From Ectobius pallidus (Eukaryota > Arthropoda > Insecta > Blattodea > Ectobiidae), in the NCBI GenBank assembly GCA_964059195.1, contig CAXKWD010000003.1, positions 196,254,174 to 196,318,173 of the forward strand: DNA of 64,000 nucleotides, in the 5' to 3' direction. This document shows, piece by piece, positions 22,010 to 32,093 of this stretch (position 1 is its first letter; each line of letters starts with the position of its first letter). Below the pieces are notes generated by a model, which made no database searches, was not told the DNA's origin, and worked only from the letters and a program-made list of their open reading frames with translations. Made by a program: the position numbers and the translations under genes.

Positions 22010-22350
22010 GGAGAGACTCCTGTTCCGTCCTCAGCTTGCCATCTCGTTCTTGGTCGACCGACATCTCTTCTCCCTTGTGGTTTGTACAACAATGCTTGTT
22101 TCGGGAGACGTTCTTTATTCATTGTACTCAGGGGGTCTGACCAGCTAGATCTATAGAGAATGGAAGAACTCAGACCACTTCTTGTTAATATCAAGAATTC
22201 AAATACTGGCAAGATGGACAAAAAGAAGAAAGACAAAAGAGATATCATCAGCAGAGGCAAAAATGTAAAAAATTTACCTTCTAAACCAAGAAAGTATTAA
22301 ACATTTATATCAATCAGGAATAAGCTTAACTCTTGCTAACATCACAATAG
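22010..22350 (-). pseudogene. LINE reverse-transcriptase C-terminal relic
   Basis: On the minus strand a frame reads KQALLYKPQGRRDVGRPRTRW, the tail that follows reverse transcriptase in RTE-like and related non-LTR elements (GRRxxGRPxxRW). Upstream parts are absent. From 22027 on it lies within the 610-bp duplication, so it recurs at 22637-22960. Confidence 0.65.
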
Positions 22351-23246
22351 ATCGGGATATAAATAAAATCAGGTAAACTGATGTAACAAAGTGCCAGTAT
22401 GTTTTTTTAAATCAGTTATGACTGCAATTATGATATGCAGAATGTGTTTTTTTAAAAATTGATTTCCAAGTTAAGCTCCAGATTTATTAATTAAGCAGGG
22501 CTTACGGAAGAAGAAAGGTCTACCATCTCGGCCACCTGGGTCATTTTAACGGTCTAGTTGGATAAGTGCATGTAAATCAATATGTTTTTTGTCATAGCTA
22601 CCTGTATTTTAATTTCCAAGGCCTTATAAGATCACAGTCCTCAGCTTGCCATCTCGTTCTTGGTCGACCGACATCTCTTCTCCCTTGTGGTTTGTACAAC
22701 AATGCTTGTTTCGGGAGACGTTCTTTATTCATTGTACTCAGGGGGTCTGACCAGCTAGATCTATAGAGAATGGAAGAACTCAGACCACTTCTTGTTAATA
22801 TCAAGAATTCAAATACTGGCAAGATGGACAAAAAGAAGAAAGACAAAAGAGATATCATCAGCAGAGGCAAAAATGTAAAAAATTTACCTTCTAAACCAAG
22901 AAAGTATTAAACATTTATATCAATCAGGAATAAGCTTAACTCTTGCTAACATCACAATAGATCGGGATATAAATAAAATCAGGTAAACTGATGTAACAAA
23001 GTGCCAGTATGTTTTTTTAAATCAGTTATGACTGCAATTATGATATGCAGAATGTGTTTTTTTAAAAATTGATTTCCAAGTTAAGCTCCAGATTTATTAA
23101 TTAAGCAGGGCTTACGGAAGAAGAAAGGTCTACCATCTCGGCCACCTGGGTCATTTTAACGGTCTAGTTGGATAAGTGCATGTAAATCAATATGTTTTTT
23201 GTCATAGCTACCTGTATTTTAATTTCCAAGGCCTTATAAGATCACA
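22027..23246 (+). repeat. Perfect-looking 610-bp tandem duplication
   Basis: Units 22027-22636 and 22637-23246 appear identical line by line. Each contains a LINE tail plus the 5' half of a family A copy. The junction joins GATCACA to GTCCTCAGC. The second unit continues into the rest of family A. No mobile-element end coincides with the junction, so this is a segmental duplication or an assembly artefact. Confidence 0.85.
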
Positions 23247-23880
23247 GTAAAACAATAGGCTATGTTGTCAAGATAACTGATTTTCATTTTTTTTATAAAT
23301 TCTTTCGAATACGTATATTACCATAAAATAGACACTAAATTGAGCATTACTCCGAAACAGGTCAACCGATTTTATCCATTATGAATAGACGTCTTCCCAT
23401 GGACATTATAAATGTGTATACCAAGTTTCATAAAAATCCGGTAAAGCGTATTTGAGTTACCGCGTCTTTAAAATATACACTAAATTGGGTTTTACTCCGG
23501 TACCGGTCAACAGATTAGGTTCAAATTCAATAAGACACTTCTTATGGACGTCATAAATGGGTATACCAAGTTTCATGGAAATCCGATACAGCGTATTTGA
23601 GTGATGTCGCCTTTCTATTAGAAAGGCGCCATAATCTATTAAAATAGGCACTAAATTGGGCATTACTCCGGTACCGATGAACCGATTTGGTTCAATATCA
23701 ATAGGGTTCTTCCCATGGACATTATAAATGTGTTTTCCAAGTTTCATGAAAATCCGAAAAAACGTATTTGAGTTATGGTGCGTACAGACACACGGACAGA
23801 CGGACAGACGGACAGACAGACGGACAGACATTTTTTCGTCCACCACACAATCTCATAAAGTACCATACTGGCACTTAATA
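22365..23880 (+). repeat. Family A copy with a duplicated 5' half and three internal units
   Basis: Starts AAAATCAGGTAAACTGATGT at 22365 and again at 22975. Internal tandem units of about 147-172 bp begin near 23320, 23467 and 23639 (xxAAATxxxCACTAAATTGGG). The end is ACCATACTGGCACTTAATA. Open frames of up to 129 codons with PSVCLSVCP-like runs come from the repeats and CAGACGGA runs, not from a gene. Confidence 0.75.
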
Positions 23881-23956
23881 AGGAATGGTATAATATAAAA
23901 GAGGGTATTAAAATATCAGCAATTGAAGTGTTGGGACTAAAACCCAAAAACAGAAA

Positions 23957-24123
23957 GCAACATTGTTTCTTTACGTTACTCAGAAAGTTTACTAGGATTT
24001 TTTACAATACACTTCATAATATAACAACAAATATAGGTTAGGCCTATATTTGTTGTTATATTATGAAGTGTTTTGTAAAAAATCCTAGTAAACTTTCTGA
24101 GTAACGTACAGAAACAATGTTGC
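23957..24123. repeat. Near-perfect palindrome, 81-bp arms, 5-base loop
   Basis: Arms 23957-24037 and 24043-24123 pair with two mismatches by eye; the loop is TTAGG. The arm is segment Y, also found as a single copy at 5116-5211. A TAGGCCTA octamer (24039-24046) sits at the apex. RNA from either strand would be a strong hairpin. Confidence 0.9.
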
Positions 24124-24149
24124 CTAATATTTCATGTTATTGGTCAAGT

Positions 24150-24265
24150 ATTTCGTTTCAAACCCTGTTACGGTTGGTATGACTGGTCACTGCCGTCTGT
24201 GTTTTTCAGTTACCATGACGACTTTACCGGCCTAGGTCAGTAAAAATTACTTTAACGGCCTAGTT
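24150..24265 (+). repeat. Dispersed segment X, copy 2
   Basis: Matches the minus strand of 4540-4655. It follows the Y palindrome directly, whereas at 5 kb X and Y are separated by family B. Confidence 0.6.
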
Positions 24266-24505
24266 CTAAAAGTATACTTTATGATGTTCACTGTTACCTT
24301 CGAATTGTTTCATGCAATATTAAAGAAGATATTCGCAAATTAGGCCAAAACAAACGGAGTAATATATCTCACTGATCTGTGTTAAGTTATTACTTACATT
24401 CCTGGTTTAAATACAAAACATGCGACTCACATACAATGTTTGGATAAATATTATATGCAGTAAAGCACCAATAAAAAGAAGTTATTTAAACAGTGGAGTA
24501 TACTG

Positions 24506-25037
24506 ATAGAAATTCTGAATGATAAAAACACTTTATTCTCCACTTATATTACTTTTAATAGCACAGGACTAGTTTCAAGAGCCTAATTCGCTCCCATCAT
24601 CGGCTGGTGGTCGATTGTTATTCTGGTTGCCATGTTGGTTTGTATATATGCATTGTTCTGTGCTGCCCTCTCGTTTCGTTTTTGTAAGTCGTACTACGTC
24701 GTCTACAGGTGGGATTTCAAAGTTCATAACCTTGTCTTCTTTCTTAGTGATGAATATTTTCTCCCATACGTTCAGTTGGGAGAAAATATTCATCACTAAG
24801 AAAGAAGACAAGGTTATGAGCTTTGAAATCCCACCTATAGACGACGTAGTACGACTTACAAAAACGAAACGAGAGGGCAGCACAGAACAATGCATATATA
24901 CAAACCAACATGGCAACTAGAATAACAATCGACCACCAGCCGATGATGGGAGCGAATTAGGCTCTTGAAACTAGTCCTGTGCTATTAAAAGTAATGTAAG
25001 TGGAGAATAAAGTGTTTTTATCATTCAGAATTTCTAT
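24506..25037. repeat. 532-bp near-perfect palindrome with 261-bp arms
   Basis: Arms 24506-24766 and 24777-25037 pair with about four mismatches (roughly 98 percent by eye) around a 10-base loop. Both arms keep a long open frame: 113 codons on the minus strand (24575-24916) and 101 codons on the plus strand (24615-24920) encode nearly the same unrecognised peptide, with the motifs FITKKEDKV and VVRLTKTKREGS. A 13-bp direct repeat TATTATATGCAGT lies at 24449-24461 and 25035-25047. No known transposon end was recognised. It would give a long hairpin RNA if transcribed. Confidence 0.92.
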
Positions 25038-25159
25038 TATATGCAGTGTTAACCAAACGTGGTGCCATCGCAGTTCGCCTGCAATCCCTAAACTTCCTAT
25101 TCTTCCTTCCAGCCAAACAGTCGGCTGTCGGCACGGTGCAACAATAGTTGTGATTGTTT

Positions 25160-25286
25160 ATCATAAGTAATCCCACGAGAGTTTAAGAATTTTTCGATAG
25201 ATTAGAATTTATCTGATGAAACTCGTAAACTTGAGTTAGATTTATTAAAACTATTCTTTGAATAAAAATATAACGGATTATACAAA
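25160..25286 (+). repeat. Family C repeat, copy 2, left part
   Basis: Matches 57891-58035 and 11798-11942 (TCATAAGTAATCC...ACGGATTATACAAA). It continues at 28521 after a LINE and a mariner insertion. Confidence 0.7.
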
Positions 25287-28049
25287 ACGGATATTACAAA
25301 ATTATCATAATATGTATTTATAGAAATCCAAGTAGTAATTTTAAGATTTTTTTTCATAATCTCGAAATACTTTTAAGTAATGTGCAAAAAACCAAAATGC
25401 AAATTATACTTGTGGGAGACTTGAATATAGATTTTTTAAAAGATAACCATGACAAGAGAGAACTAGAAAATCTCTTATATGAATTCGGTATGCAAGCTCA
25501 GATAAATGAGCCAACCAGAGTTAGATCTACATCTCAAACTGCTATCGATCAGATCTTTCTAAATTCAAATTCGCACTCTTCGATTGTTGTATTTGAAACA
25601 GGCTTATCAGATCATTTCGGACAGTTGTTGACACTAGATAATACAGGCCTATTAAATAAATGTAATGTCAACACTAAAACTAATGAGATGCTTTATGAAA
25701 ATATTAGAATAATTAATGAAGAAACTATAAATTATTTTAGCTATCTTCTCTCTAAGGAAGAATGGAACAATATTTACGAGCAAACTGATATTGACGCTGC
25801 AACTAACAATTTTTTATACTCTGTCACTTATTGTTACAACATTGCATTTCCAATTAAAAGAATTAATATTTTAAAAAAAGAACGAATTGTTAATAGATGG
25901 ATTACAAGAGGTATCCGCAAATCATACGAAACACTTAAGTCCCTTAGCAGATTTGTCAAAACCAACAACGCATCCCCTGAATTTATAAACTATTTTCAAA
26001 ATTATAAAAAAGTTTACAATACAGTTGTCAGAGAAGCTAAAAAAATGTACAATAGTAAAGTCGTTCTAGAGTCTATGAATAAATCCAAACGAATATGGGA
26101 CGTAATTAAAAATGAGTTAAATAAAAACAATCCCGTAAAAATTGATAAAACAAATACTATAAAACTTAACGGTCAACTCGTGTCTGAACCTAGAGAAATT
26201 GCTAATGCATTTAATGATTATTTTGTTAATGTTGCTGAAAGGCTGAAGAGTCATCCTAAAATAGGAAATAGTATAACTTCAAGAAATAGCCAAAATCTTG
26301 CTACGTCAATATTTTTCACGCCCGTTAATGAAGGCGAAGTCTCGAACATAATCAAGGGCCTAAAAAATAAAAAGTCAAGTGGGTTTGACGAAATTTCTAG
26401 TTTTCTAATTAAAAGATGTCACGCATATTTACTAGGGCCGTTATCATTTCTCATAAATTTATCGCTTTCTACTGGTCAAGTTCCCGAAAACCTAAAAATT
26501 GCTAAAATAAAACCTCTGTTTAAGAAAGGCGCTAAGGATGAATTAGGAAACTATCGTCCTATAGCAATACTCTCCACATTTTCAAAAATTCTTGAAAGAG
26601 CTGTTTATAACAGAATAATTACTTTTTTTAATAAGTAGGCCTACGAAATTTTAACGAATAGTCAAAATGGTTTCCGTAAAGGTAAATCCACTGATACAGC
26701 ATTAGAACAATTTTTAGAAGAAATATACAGAAAATTAGACAGTAAGAAAGTTTGCATTGGCTTATTCTTGGATTTATCTAAAGCCTTTGATTTAGTAAAT
26801 CATGACATTTTGTTATCAAAATTAAATTCTTGTGGTATCAGGGGAATTGCAAATAAATGGTTTGAATCTTATCTCAAAAATAGAAAGCAGATAGTTGAAT
26901 GGAATGACGTGGACACAACAAAGAAGGAATCAAAATCCATATATTCTCAAGTAAAAGATGTTCATTGTGGTGTCCCACAGGGCTCCATATTGGGACCACT
27001 TTTATTCTTAATATATATAAATGATTTAGATAAAACTATCGAAAATTGTAATGATATCAAATTAACAATGTTTGCTGATGATACAAATCTTTTAATTTCA
27101 GGAAGGGATATAAATGAAGTAAATCTAAATCTAGAGAAATTAAAAGAGAGATTCATACCCTGGTTTCATGAAAATGGTCTTATTATAAATATCGATAAAA
27201 CAGTTTCAATTGGTTTCCATCATAAAGTAAACAAAAGTTTAATTTTCCCTGATTTTATTTTAACTGATACGAAGATTTCTTACAAACATCACACAAAATT
27301 TTTAGGTGTATGGATTGATGAAAATTTAAATTGGAAAGTCCATGTAGAAAACTTGACGAAACAACTTAGTAAACTTTGCTTTGCCTTTAAAACGTTAAAG
27401 AATTCGGTTCATATGAATATTATTAGAACAGCGTATTTTGCTTATTTTCATTGCCTATTAAAACAGGGTATAATGTTTTGGGGGGGAATGAAGATTTCCA
27501 ATAGAGTTTTCAGGGTACAAAAAAGAGTAGTACGAATAATCTGTAATATTCCAAGATTCGAAAGCTGTAAACAATATTTCAAAAAGTTAAGCATTATGAC
27601 GTTACCATGTATGTACATGTTCTATGTTATTTTGCACGTAAAATCGTTCATTAATAAATTCACAACAAATTCAGCAATACATTCTCATAATACAAGAGGA
27701 AAATCGAATTTAGCCTTAATCAGTCACAATACAAAATTATTTGAAAATTCTCTCACACATAATGGAATACAACTTTTCAATAAATTACCTACCAAAATTA
27801 AAGAAATTGAAAATTTTACCAAATTCAAGACTCAATTATCTGCTTTCCTATGTAATGAATCGTACTATTCTGTAGATGAATATTTGTGTTAATAGATGGG
27901 TAAATTGTTTATGTATTTATTATATTCATTAAGTTAAATTATTCTATGATTATTATTGTATTATTGTATTATTATTGTATGATTATTATTGTATGACGTG
28001 TCCCATATCATGTAATGATATATTGGACGAATAAAACAATTCAATTCAA
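25287..28049 (+). mobile_element. 5'-truncated non-LTR retrotransposon (Jockey/CR1/L2-like group)
   Basis: Lies between two copies of ATACAAA in family C: 25280-25286 on the left and, on the right, AATA at 28048-28051 continued as CAAA after the mariner insertion. The 3' end is AT-rich and finishes in AATTCAATTCA repeats rather than poly-A. The 5' end is truncated inside the endonuclease. Coding content is described at 25382-27892. Confidence 0.85.
25382..27892 (+). pseudogene. LINE ORF2 (endonuclease C-terminus plus reverse transcriptase) with one in-frame stop
   Basis: One frame of about 836 codons runs through, broken only by TAG at 26636-26638. The first 418 codons hold the end of the APE-type endonuclease (GDLNIDF at residues 12-18, AIDQIF at 54-59, GLSDH at 74-78), a linker and early RT motifs (KKSSGFDEIS, LGNYRPIAIL). 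After the stop come DLSKAFD, GVPQGSILGP and the catalytic FADD (about 27071), then the thumb and a C-terminal region ending at TAA 27890-27892. In the family this enzyme nicks target DNA and copies LINE RNA into it. The stop lies inside TAGGCCTAC, where relatives have an aromatic residue in NK-Y-xIL, consistent with a 6-bp gain. Apart from that codon the frame looks intact, so the damage is recent relative to other relics here. Confidence 0.92.
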
Positions 28050-28051
28050 TA

Positions 28052-28520
28052 CAGTGAGTCCATTTTATGAGGAAACCTCGCATCACTGCCCCATTGCCAT
28101 CGCAATGCATCGCAGTTGTACAAAGCATACAAGCGGTTAGTTGCTTCGGTGTGTTGTAGTGAGACGCTTGTCTATTGTTGTCGTGTGTTACATAAGACAA
28201 TAATCGCAAATGTATACGGTTGAACAGCGAATTTATTTGGTGGAATGTTACTTATTGGGAAATAACCATAGAAGGCGCGTTCGGAGATTTTCTCGTAAAT
28301 GTCATTTTCAACAGTATCTCAAATTAATGGTGAGTAATAAGCCTCTACATGTAGGCCTATTTTGATAATAAATTGGTTGAGTTATTCTATTTTGTATTGT
28401 TTCTAAAGTGATTTGCCGGTAGTAACGGAACACGGTCCCCGCCGGTGCAAGCACATCAGCGGGGAAAGTGTGAGCTGGGGCAACGCTGTTAAAAAGATTC
28501 CGCATAAAATGGCCTCCCTG
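28052..28520 (+). mobile_element. Tc1/mariner-type element, internally deleted
   Basis: 469 bp bounded by inverted repeats CAGTGAGTCCATTTTATG and CAGGGAGGCCATTTTATG (right end inverted), with TA on both sides (28050-28051 and 28521-28522). The TA lies inside the right target duplication of the LINE, so this element arrived after the LINE. A TAGGCCTA octamer is at 28352-28359. Confidence 0.85.
28210..28365 (+). pseudogene. Transposase N-terminal helix-turn-helix remnant
   Basis: A 51-codon frame starting MYTVEQRIYLVECYLL, followed by an arginine-rich RRRVRRFSRK stretch, resembles the N-terminal DNA-binding domain found in insect mariner-like transposases (DUF4817 type). The catalytic DDE part is missing. 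The frame runs through TAGGCCTA as V-G-L before the stop. Confidence 0.6.
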
Positions 28521-28860
28521 TACAAATAACAGTTAACTCCTTACGTTGTTATATAAAAACAAAACTAACAGCTGCGAGTTCACGGTATACTATAAATCAA
28601 CCATGAATCGATTTGAGTTACCATGTTGTAACCAATGCTACCAATGGTGAATTTTAGAGATATTTAACCTAATTTAGGTAAGCTAACAACAGAACAGAAT
28701 AAAAGCACACGAACTGGTTTGCACTGAATCAAAATTGTGTTTTTAATCAATGGAATTTTTATTATTTCAGTTTCCAAACAAGTTATGTAGTATAAAATAA
28801 TGTGTTTTATTGTGTTCACTGGCAGCATATGACTTATTACTCACTGCACGTTGATACCTA
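28521..28860 (+). repeat. Family C repeat, copy 2, right part
   Basis: Resumes at TACAAATAACAG and matches 12702-13030 and 58036-58350 (TTGTTATATAAAAACAAAAC, AATAAAAGCACACGAACTGG). Confidence 0.7.
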
Positions 28861-29109
28861 CATTTCCCCTAACACCCCAGAAGCATAGAAAACGACGGTA
28901 CTTTTTAAATCCCCTTTGTAGTCCTAATAAGCATTCATAGGTTTCATGGTTCGGTAACTTAGATTTTTTGCCGATATTTACTTCTTTTAAACATATTTTT
29001 ATGATTTACAAATATGAAGGGTGATAGAATATTTTATGTATCATTCTTTGTAAAATGAGATCCTTCAAATTGCATGAATATCATCCTGTTATTCCGAAGA
29101 CGGGAGTAT

Positions 29110-29295
29110 AGGGCCTCCAGATGGAGATTATATTACCGAATATTAATTTAGTTACTCTTATTTTGCTATAGAGGACTGTTGGACAGGTGGAAAGCCCATC
29201 GCCTCGATGATCTGCTGAAGGAAACTAAACTACTGGCATTGCTCTGAGATGAAACGGCCGGACATATCAAATGGAGCCTATGAGAAGTGCCACTT
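29110..29295 (-). mobile_element. SINE family S2, decayed 3' fragment
   Basis: Shares GACAGGTGGAAAGCCCATCGCCTCG with the S2 bodies at 17740 and 19360, but with many changes. The tRNA-like head is missing. Confidence 0.55.
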
Positions 29296-29318
29296 TTAAC
29301 TTCATCGTAGATCATCAC

Positions 29319-29971
29319 TAGACCTGGGATTTTAAGGCAAATGCCTAATTTGTTCATTATGAAATAACACGAAAATTTTTAAATATGTGGACGTTTCATG
29401 ATAAATCACTTACATTTATAGAGCTTTATAGTGCCCTAAAATGCCTATTTGGACCTTAAGAGCCTATTTTCCTATTTTAGTGCCTAAAATTGCCTATTTT
29501 GTACATTTAAAGTAAAATTCAATTTCTGTAATTTTTACAAACTTATAATGGACATCCCTCAGTGAAAAGCAGAACAGCAGAGGGTGGGTTTTTCACAGAA
29601 ACATGATTATTCGAAACAATTGTCGCTAAGGAATGCTGACTGACGGGGGAGGGGGAGGATTAAGGGGGAAGGACTACTGTGTCAAGTCACCAGTGAAAGA
29701 ACATCTGTTTAAGTGAATATAGTTCGTGATGGCTAATTTTGCAGTTAATTCTGTCAAGAATAGGTATACCACGTTTCTTGCAGGGGAAAAAAACATGTTA
29801 CAGTTTAAGTGTATATTGTAATATTTTAAAGTCTATTTTCTATCTATCTATACATTTTTAAAGCATATTTTAAGTGCCTATTTTCTCTATTAAAAGCCTT
29901 TTTTACTTGTTTTAAAAGCCTACTTTAAGTGCCTAAAACTAATTTTTTTAGAGCCTAAAATCCCAGGTCTA
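29319..29971 (-). mobile_element. hAT-type non-autonomous element with exact 8-bp target duplication
   Basis: Terminal inverted repeats TAGACCTGGGATTTTA / TAAAATCCCAGGTCTA bound 653 bp. The flanks are ATCATCAC on both sides (29311-29318 and 29972-29979), the 8-bp duplication of hAT transposons. The interior is non-coding with many TGCCTA/AGGCAC-type motifs that could be subterminal transposase sites. The older copy is 7212-7953. Confidence 0.9.
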
Positions 29972-29979
29972 ATCATCAC

Positions 29980-30539
29980 TTACAGTTTTTACATTTCATA
30001 GAAAATCTGCAAGCATAGCCCTGAATGTAAAGGTTTTTATACCCACACAATTCGCATTAGTACAAATTGCAAATCGATATGTAAACACTGTGGGGCAGCC
30101 TCATTCTCACCGTAATTACACGCATAAGTAATTTCAGCTTTTAGGGTGTGTAGCCTTTTGTTTTGTACACTGGATGAATTACCTGGCACATTACAGGAAC
30201 TGACACTTCAAAAGAAACAGGAATAGTTGCTTTCTTCTTTGACCATTTTGAACATAGGCTGTGTCAATTTCCCTCATGGTGGCACTATGGCCCTGTGGTC
30301 TGCTCAGCCTCTAACAGAAATGAGTACCAGAAGTATTTCTAGGGGCAAATCTGTCGGTGCGTAGGGTTGACAACGTAACCACCTTCATGTTCCGAATATC
30401 TCAATCTGGTTGCCTCATCCTCCTTGAAGAAATTTATCAAGAAGGTCGTCCTTATAAAGAGTTCACTGACATATATTTTACAAATAAATAGCACAATTAT
30501 ACTTATATAATATTACATTAATATTATATCTAAAGATGC
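29980..30539. other. Non-coding stretch, nothing recognised
   Basis: No gene or terminal repeat seen between the hAT and the mariner relic. Confidence 0.4.
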
Positions 30540-30960
30540 ATAGTGGACCAAACAAATGAAAGGTTATCACGGCCATCTTCGAAGAATGCACACCACCTGG
30601 AGACTTTGCTACGGTCCTTCCAGTCGTCCCCATACACGTCATGCCTGTCCCTGTGAATTTCACTTGGTTTATGCCCTTTAGCACATAAAATCGCACTACA
30701 CCTCGCTGAAGAAATTCCTGGCCCCTAAACGCTTTGCGTCAGATGCAGAAGTGAAAACCGCATTCCGCAGATGGCTATAACTCCAACCGAACGGACTTCT
30801 ATGAACAGGGTATTTTTAATCTGGTATCACGATGGCAGAAATATGTCGAGAAACTTGGCGACTATATAGAAAAATAGACAAAAGATGTCTCTTCGTGTGT
30901 GCATTTGTTTGTAATTGTATACCTATTAAACTTTTTGCAAAAGAAATTATCGTGAGTTAT
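30540..30960 (+). pseudogene. Mariner transposase C-terminal relic
   Basis: Frame pieces match the mariner C-terminus: LKKFLAPKRFASDAEVKTA (from about 30703), then after a frameshift FYEQGIFNLVSRWQKYVEK and DYIEK with a stop near 30872. Upstream, SPYTSCLSL is a worn version of the PPYSPDL motif near the last catalytic aspartate. Several stops and frameshifts make it dead. The downstream AT-rich part probably belongs to the element's 3' end, but a terminal repeat was not found. Confidence 0.8.
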
Positions 30961-31675
30961 TTTTCGATCCACTCTGGTATTATTATTTATACTTAATTAT
31001 TTATCTTTCATATCATTTAGGAAAAGTTATTAAACATTTTCTTTATGATACTGATAGTAGGCTACATCTCATGAACTCCTACGAAGGACGAACTTTTCTG
31101 CTAGTTATTTTATATTCATGTTGCTTGTGGTAGGCAATGTTTACAATAATGTTCCATGATTGTTTGCTTTCTTCCAATAGTTAATATTCCAACATTTACT
31201 TAGCATTCAACTAGGTGAAGGTTAGTGTGCTTGTAGGCAAATCACTGGGATTTCATGAATCCTCACATTGTGTGCCAGAATAAACATGACAAATGAATTT
31301 GCAATTAATATACTGATGCATTTTCCTTGTCGCTATGGGAACAGTGTACATATAAAGCTACAACATAAACAAAAGCATATCACTCTCATATTGTCTGTAC
31401 TGTACATTAATCTTAATTTGCTCTTGTTAATTATTACGTGTTTGTCAGTGTGTAGTTTATTTCAGTATCAAATAGTTGTAACCTTGAATCTATATGCTGG
31501 TCTGACGCTTTAAATTGAAAATAATTAAAAATATTATGACATGCAAGCGAAGTACAGGATGTTTGTAAAATTATCAGAACCCATTTGAAAGCGAGAAATG
31601 TTGTATACAGAATTTTATAACATAGATATTATGCGAGTCATAAACGTATGCATGTTTTCCACTATCTATAGGATA

Positions 31676-31942
31676 CAAAAAATTACTAAAAACTCCGAGG
31701 CGCTACATCCCTGAAGGGACTAAGCCTACCATCCGATCGCTGGGCAGATTGCAGCTGCCAGGATTGGAGGGCATGTGGTCAACATGCCGAACCCCACGGC
31801 CGTTAATGATGGTTTCCGTGGCCGGAGCCGATACTTCTAAATCAAGTACCTCCTCAGTTTGGATCACGAGGCTGAATGCACACCGTTTCAGACCTAAATA
31901 CCTTAGAAATTTCGGGAGAGGTACCGGGACCACGCACGCGAC
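31676..31942 (-). mobile_element. tRNA-derived SINE, family S1, copy 2
   Basis: The body matches 9492-9797 (GGGCATGTGGTCAACATGCCGA, GAGGTACCGGGACC). A perfect 14-bp target duplication CTATCTATAGGATA flanks it (31662-31675 and 31943-31956). The tRNA-like head is cut short, so this is a 5'-truncated insertion. Frames on both strands here are by-products. Confidence 0.88.
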
Positions 31943-32093
31943 CTATCTATAGGATAATGAAACTTAAATGCTGCTGTATTCGAATTAAAGGAACCCACAG
32001 TGAACTCCGATTGCTCAAGACTATTTTAACCAAACACTGTATATCTACATACAATAATGTTTACAATAATATTCAATCTAATATTCGCTACTC

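Noticed and set aside
23457..23846. 129-codon minus-strand frame with PSVRLSVRLSVCPCV-like runs (and its twin at 39211-39624)
   Set aside because: It comes from the CAGACGGACAGAC run and tandem units of family A; each repeat copy yields a different version, with no codon-level conservation.
24036..24042. TTAGG in the hairpin loop as an internal telomere repeat
   Set aside because: A single 5-mer; no tandem TTAGG tract anywhere near.
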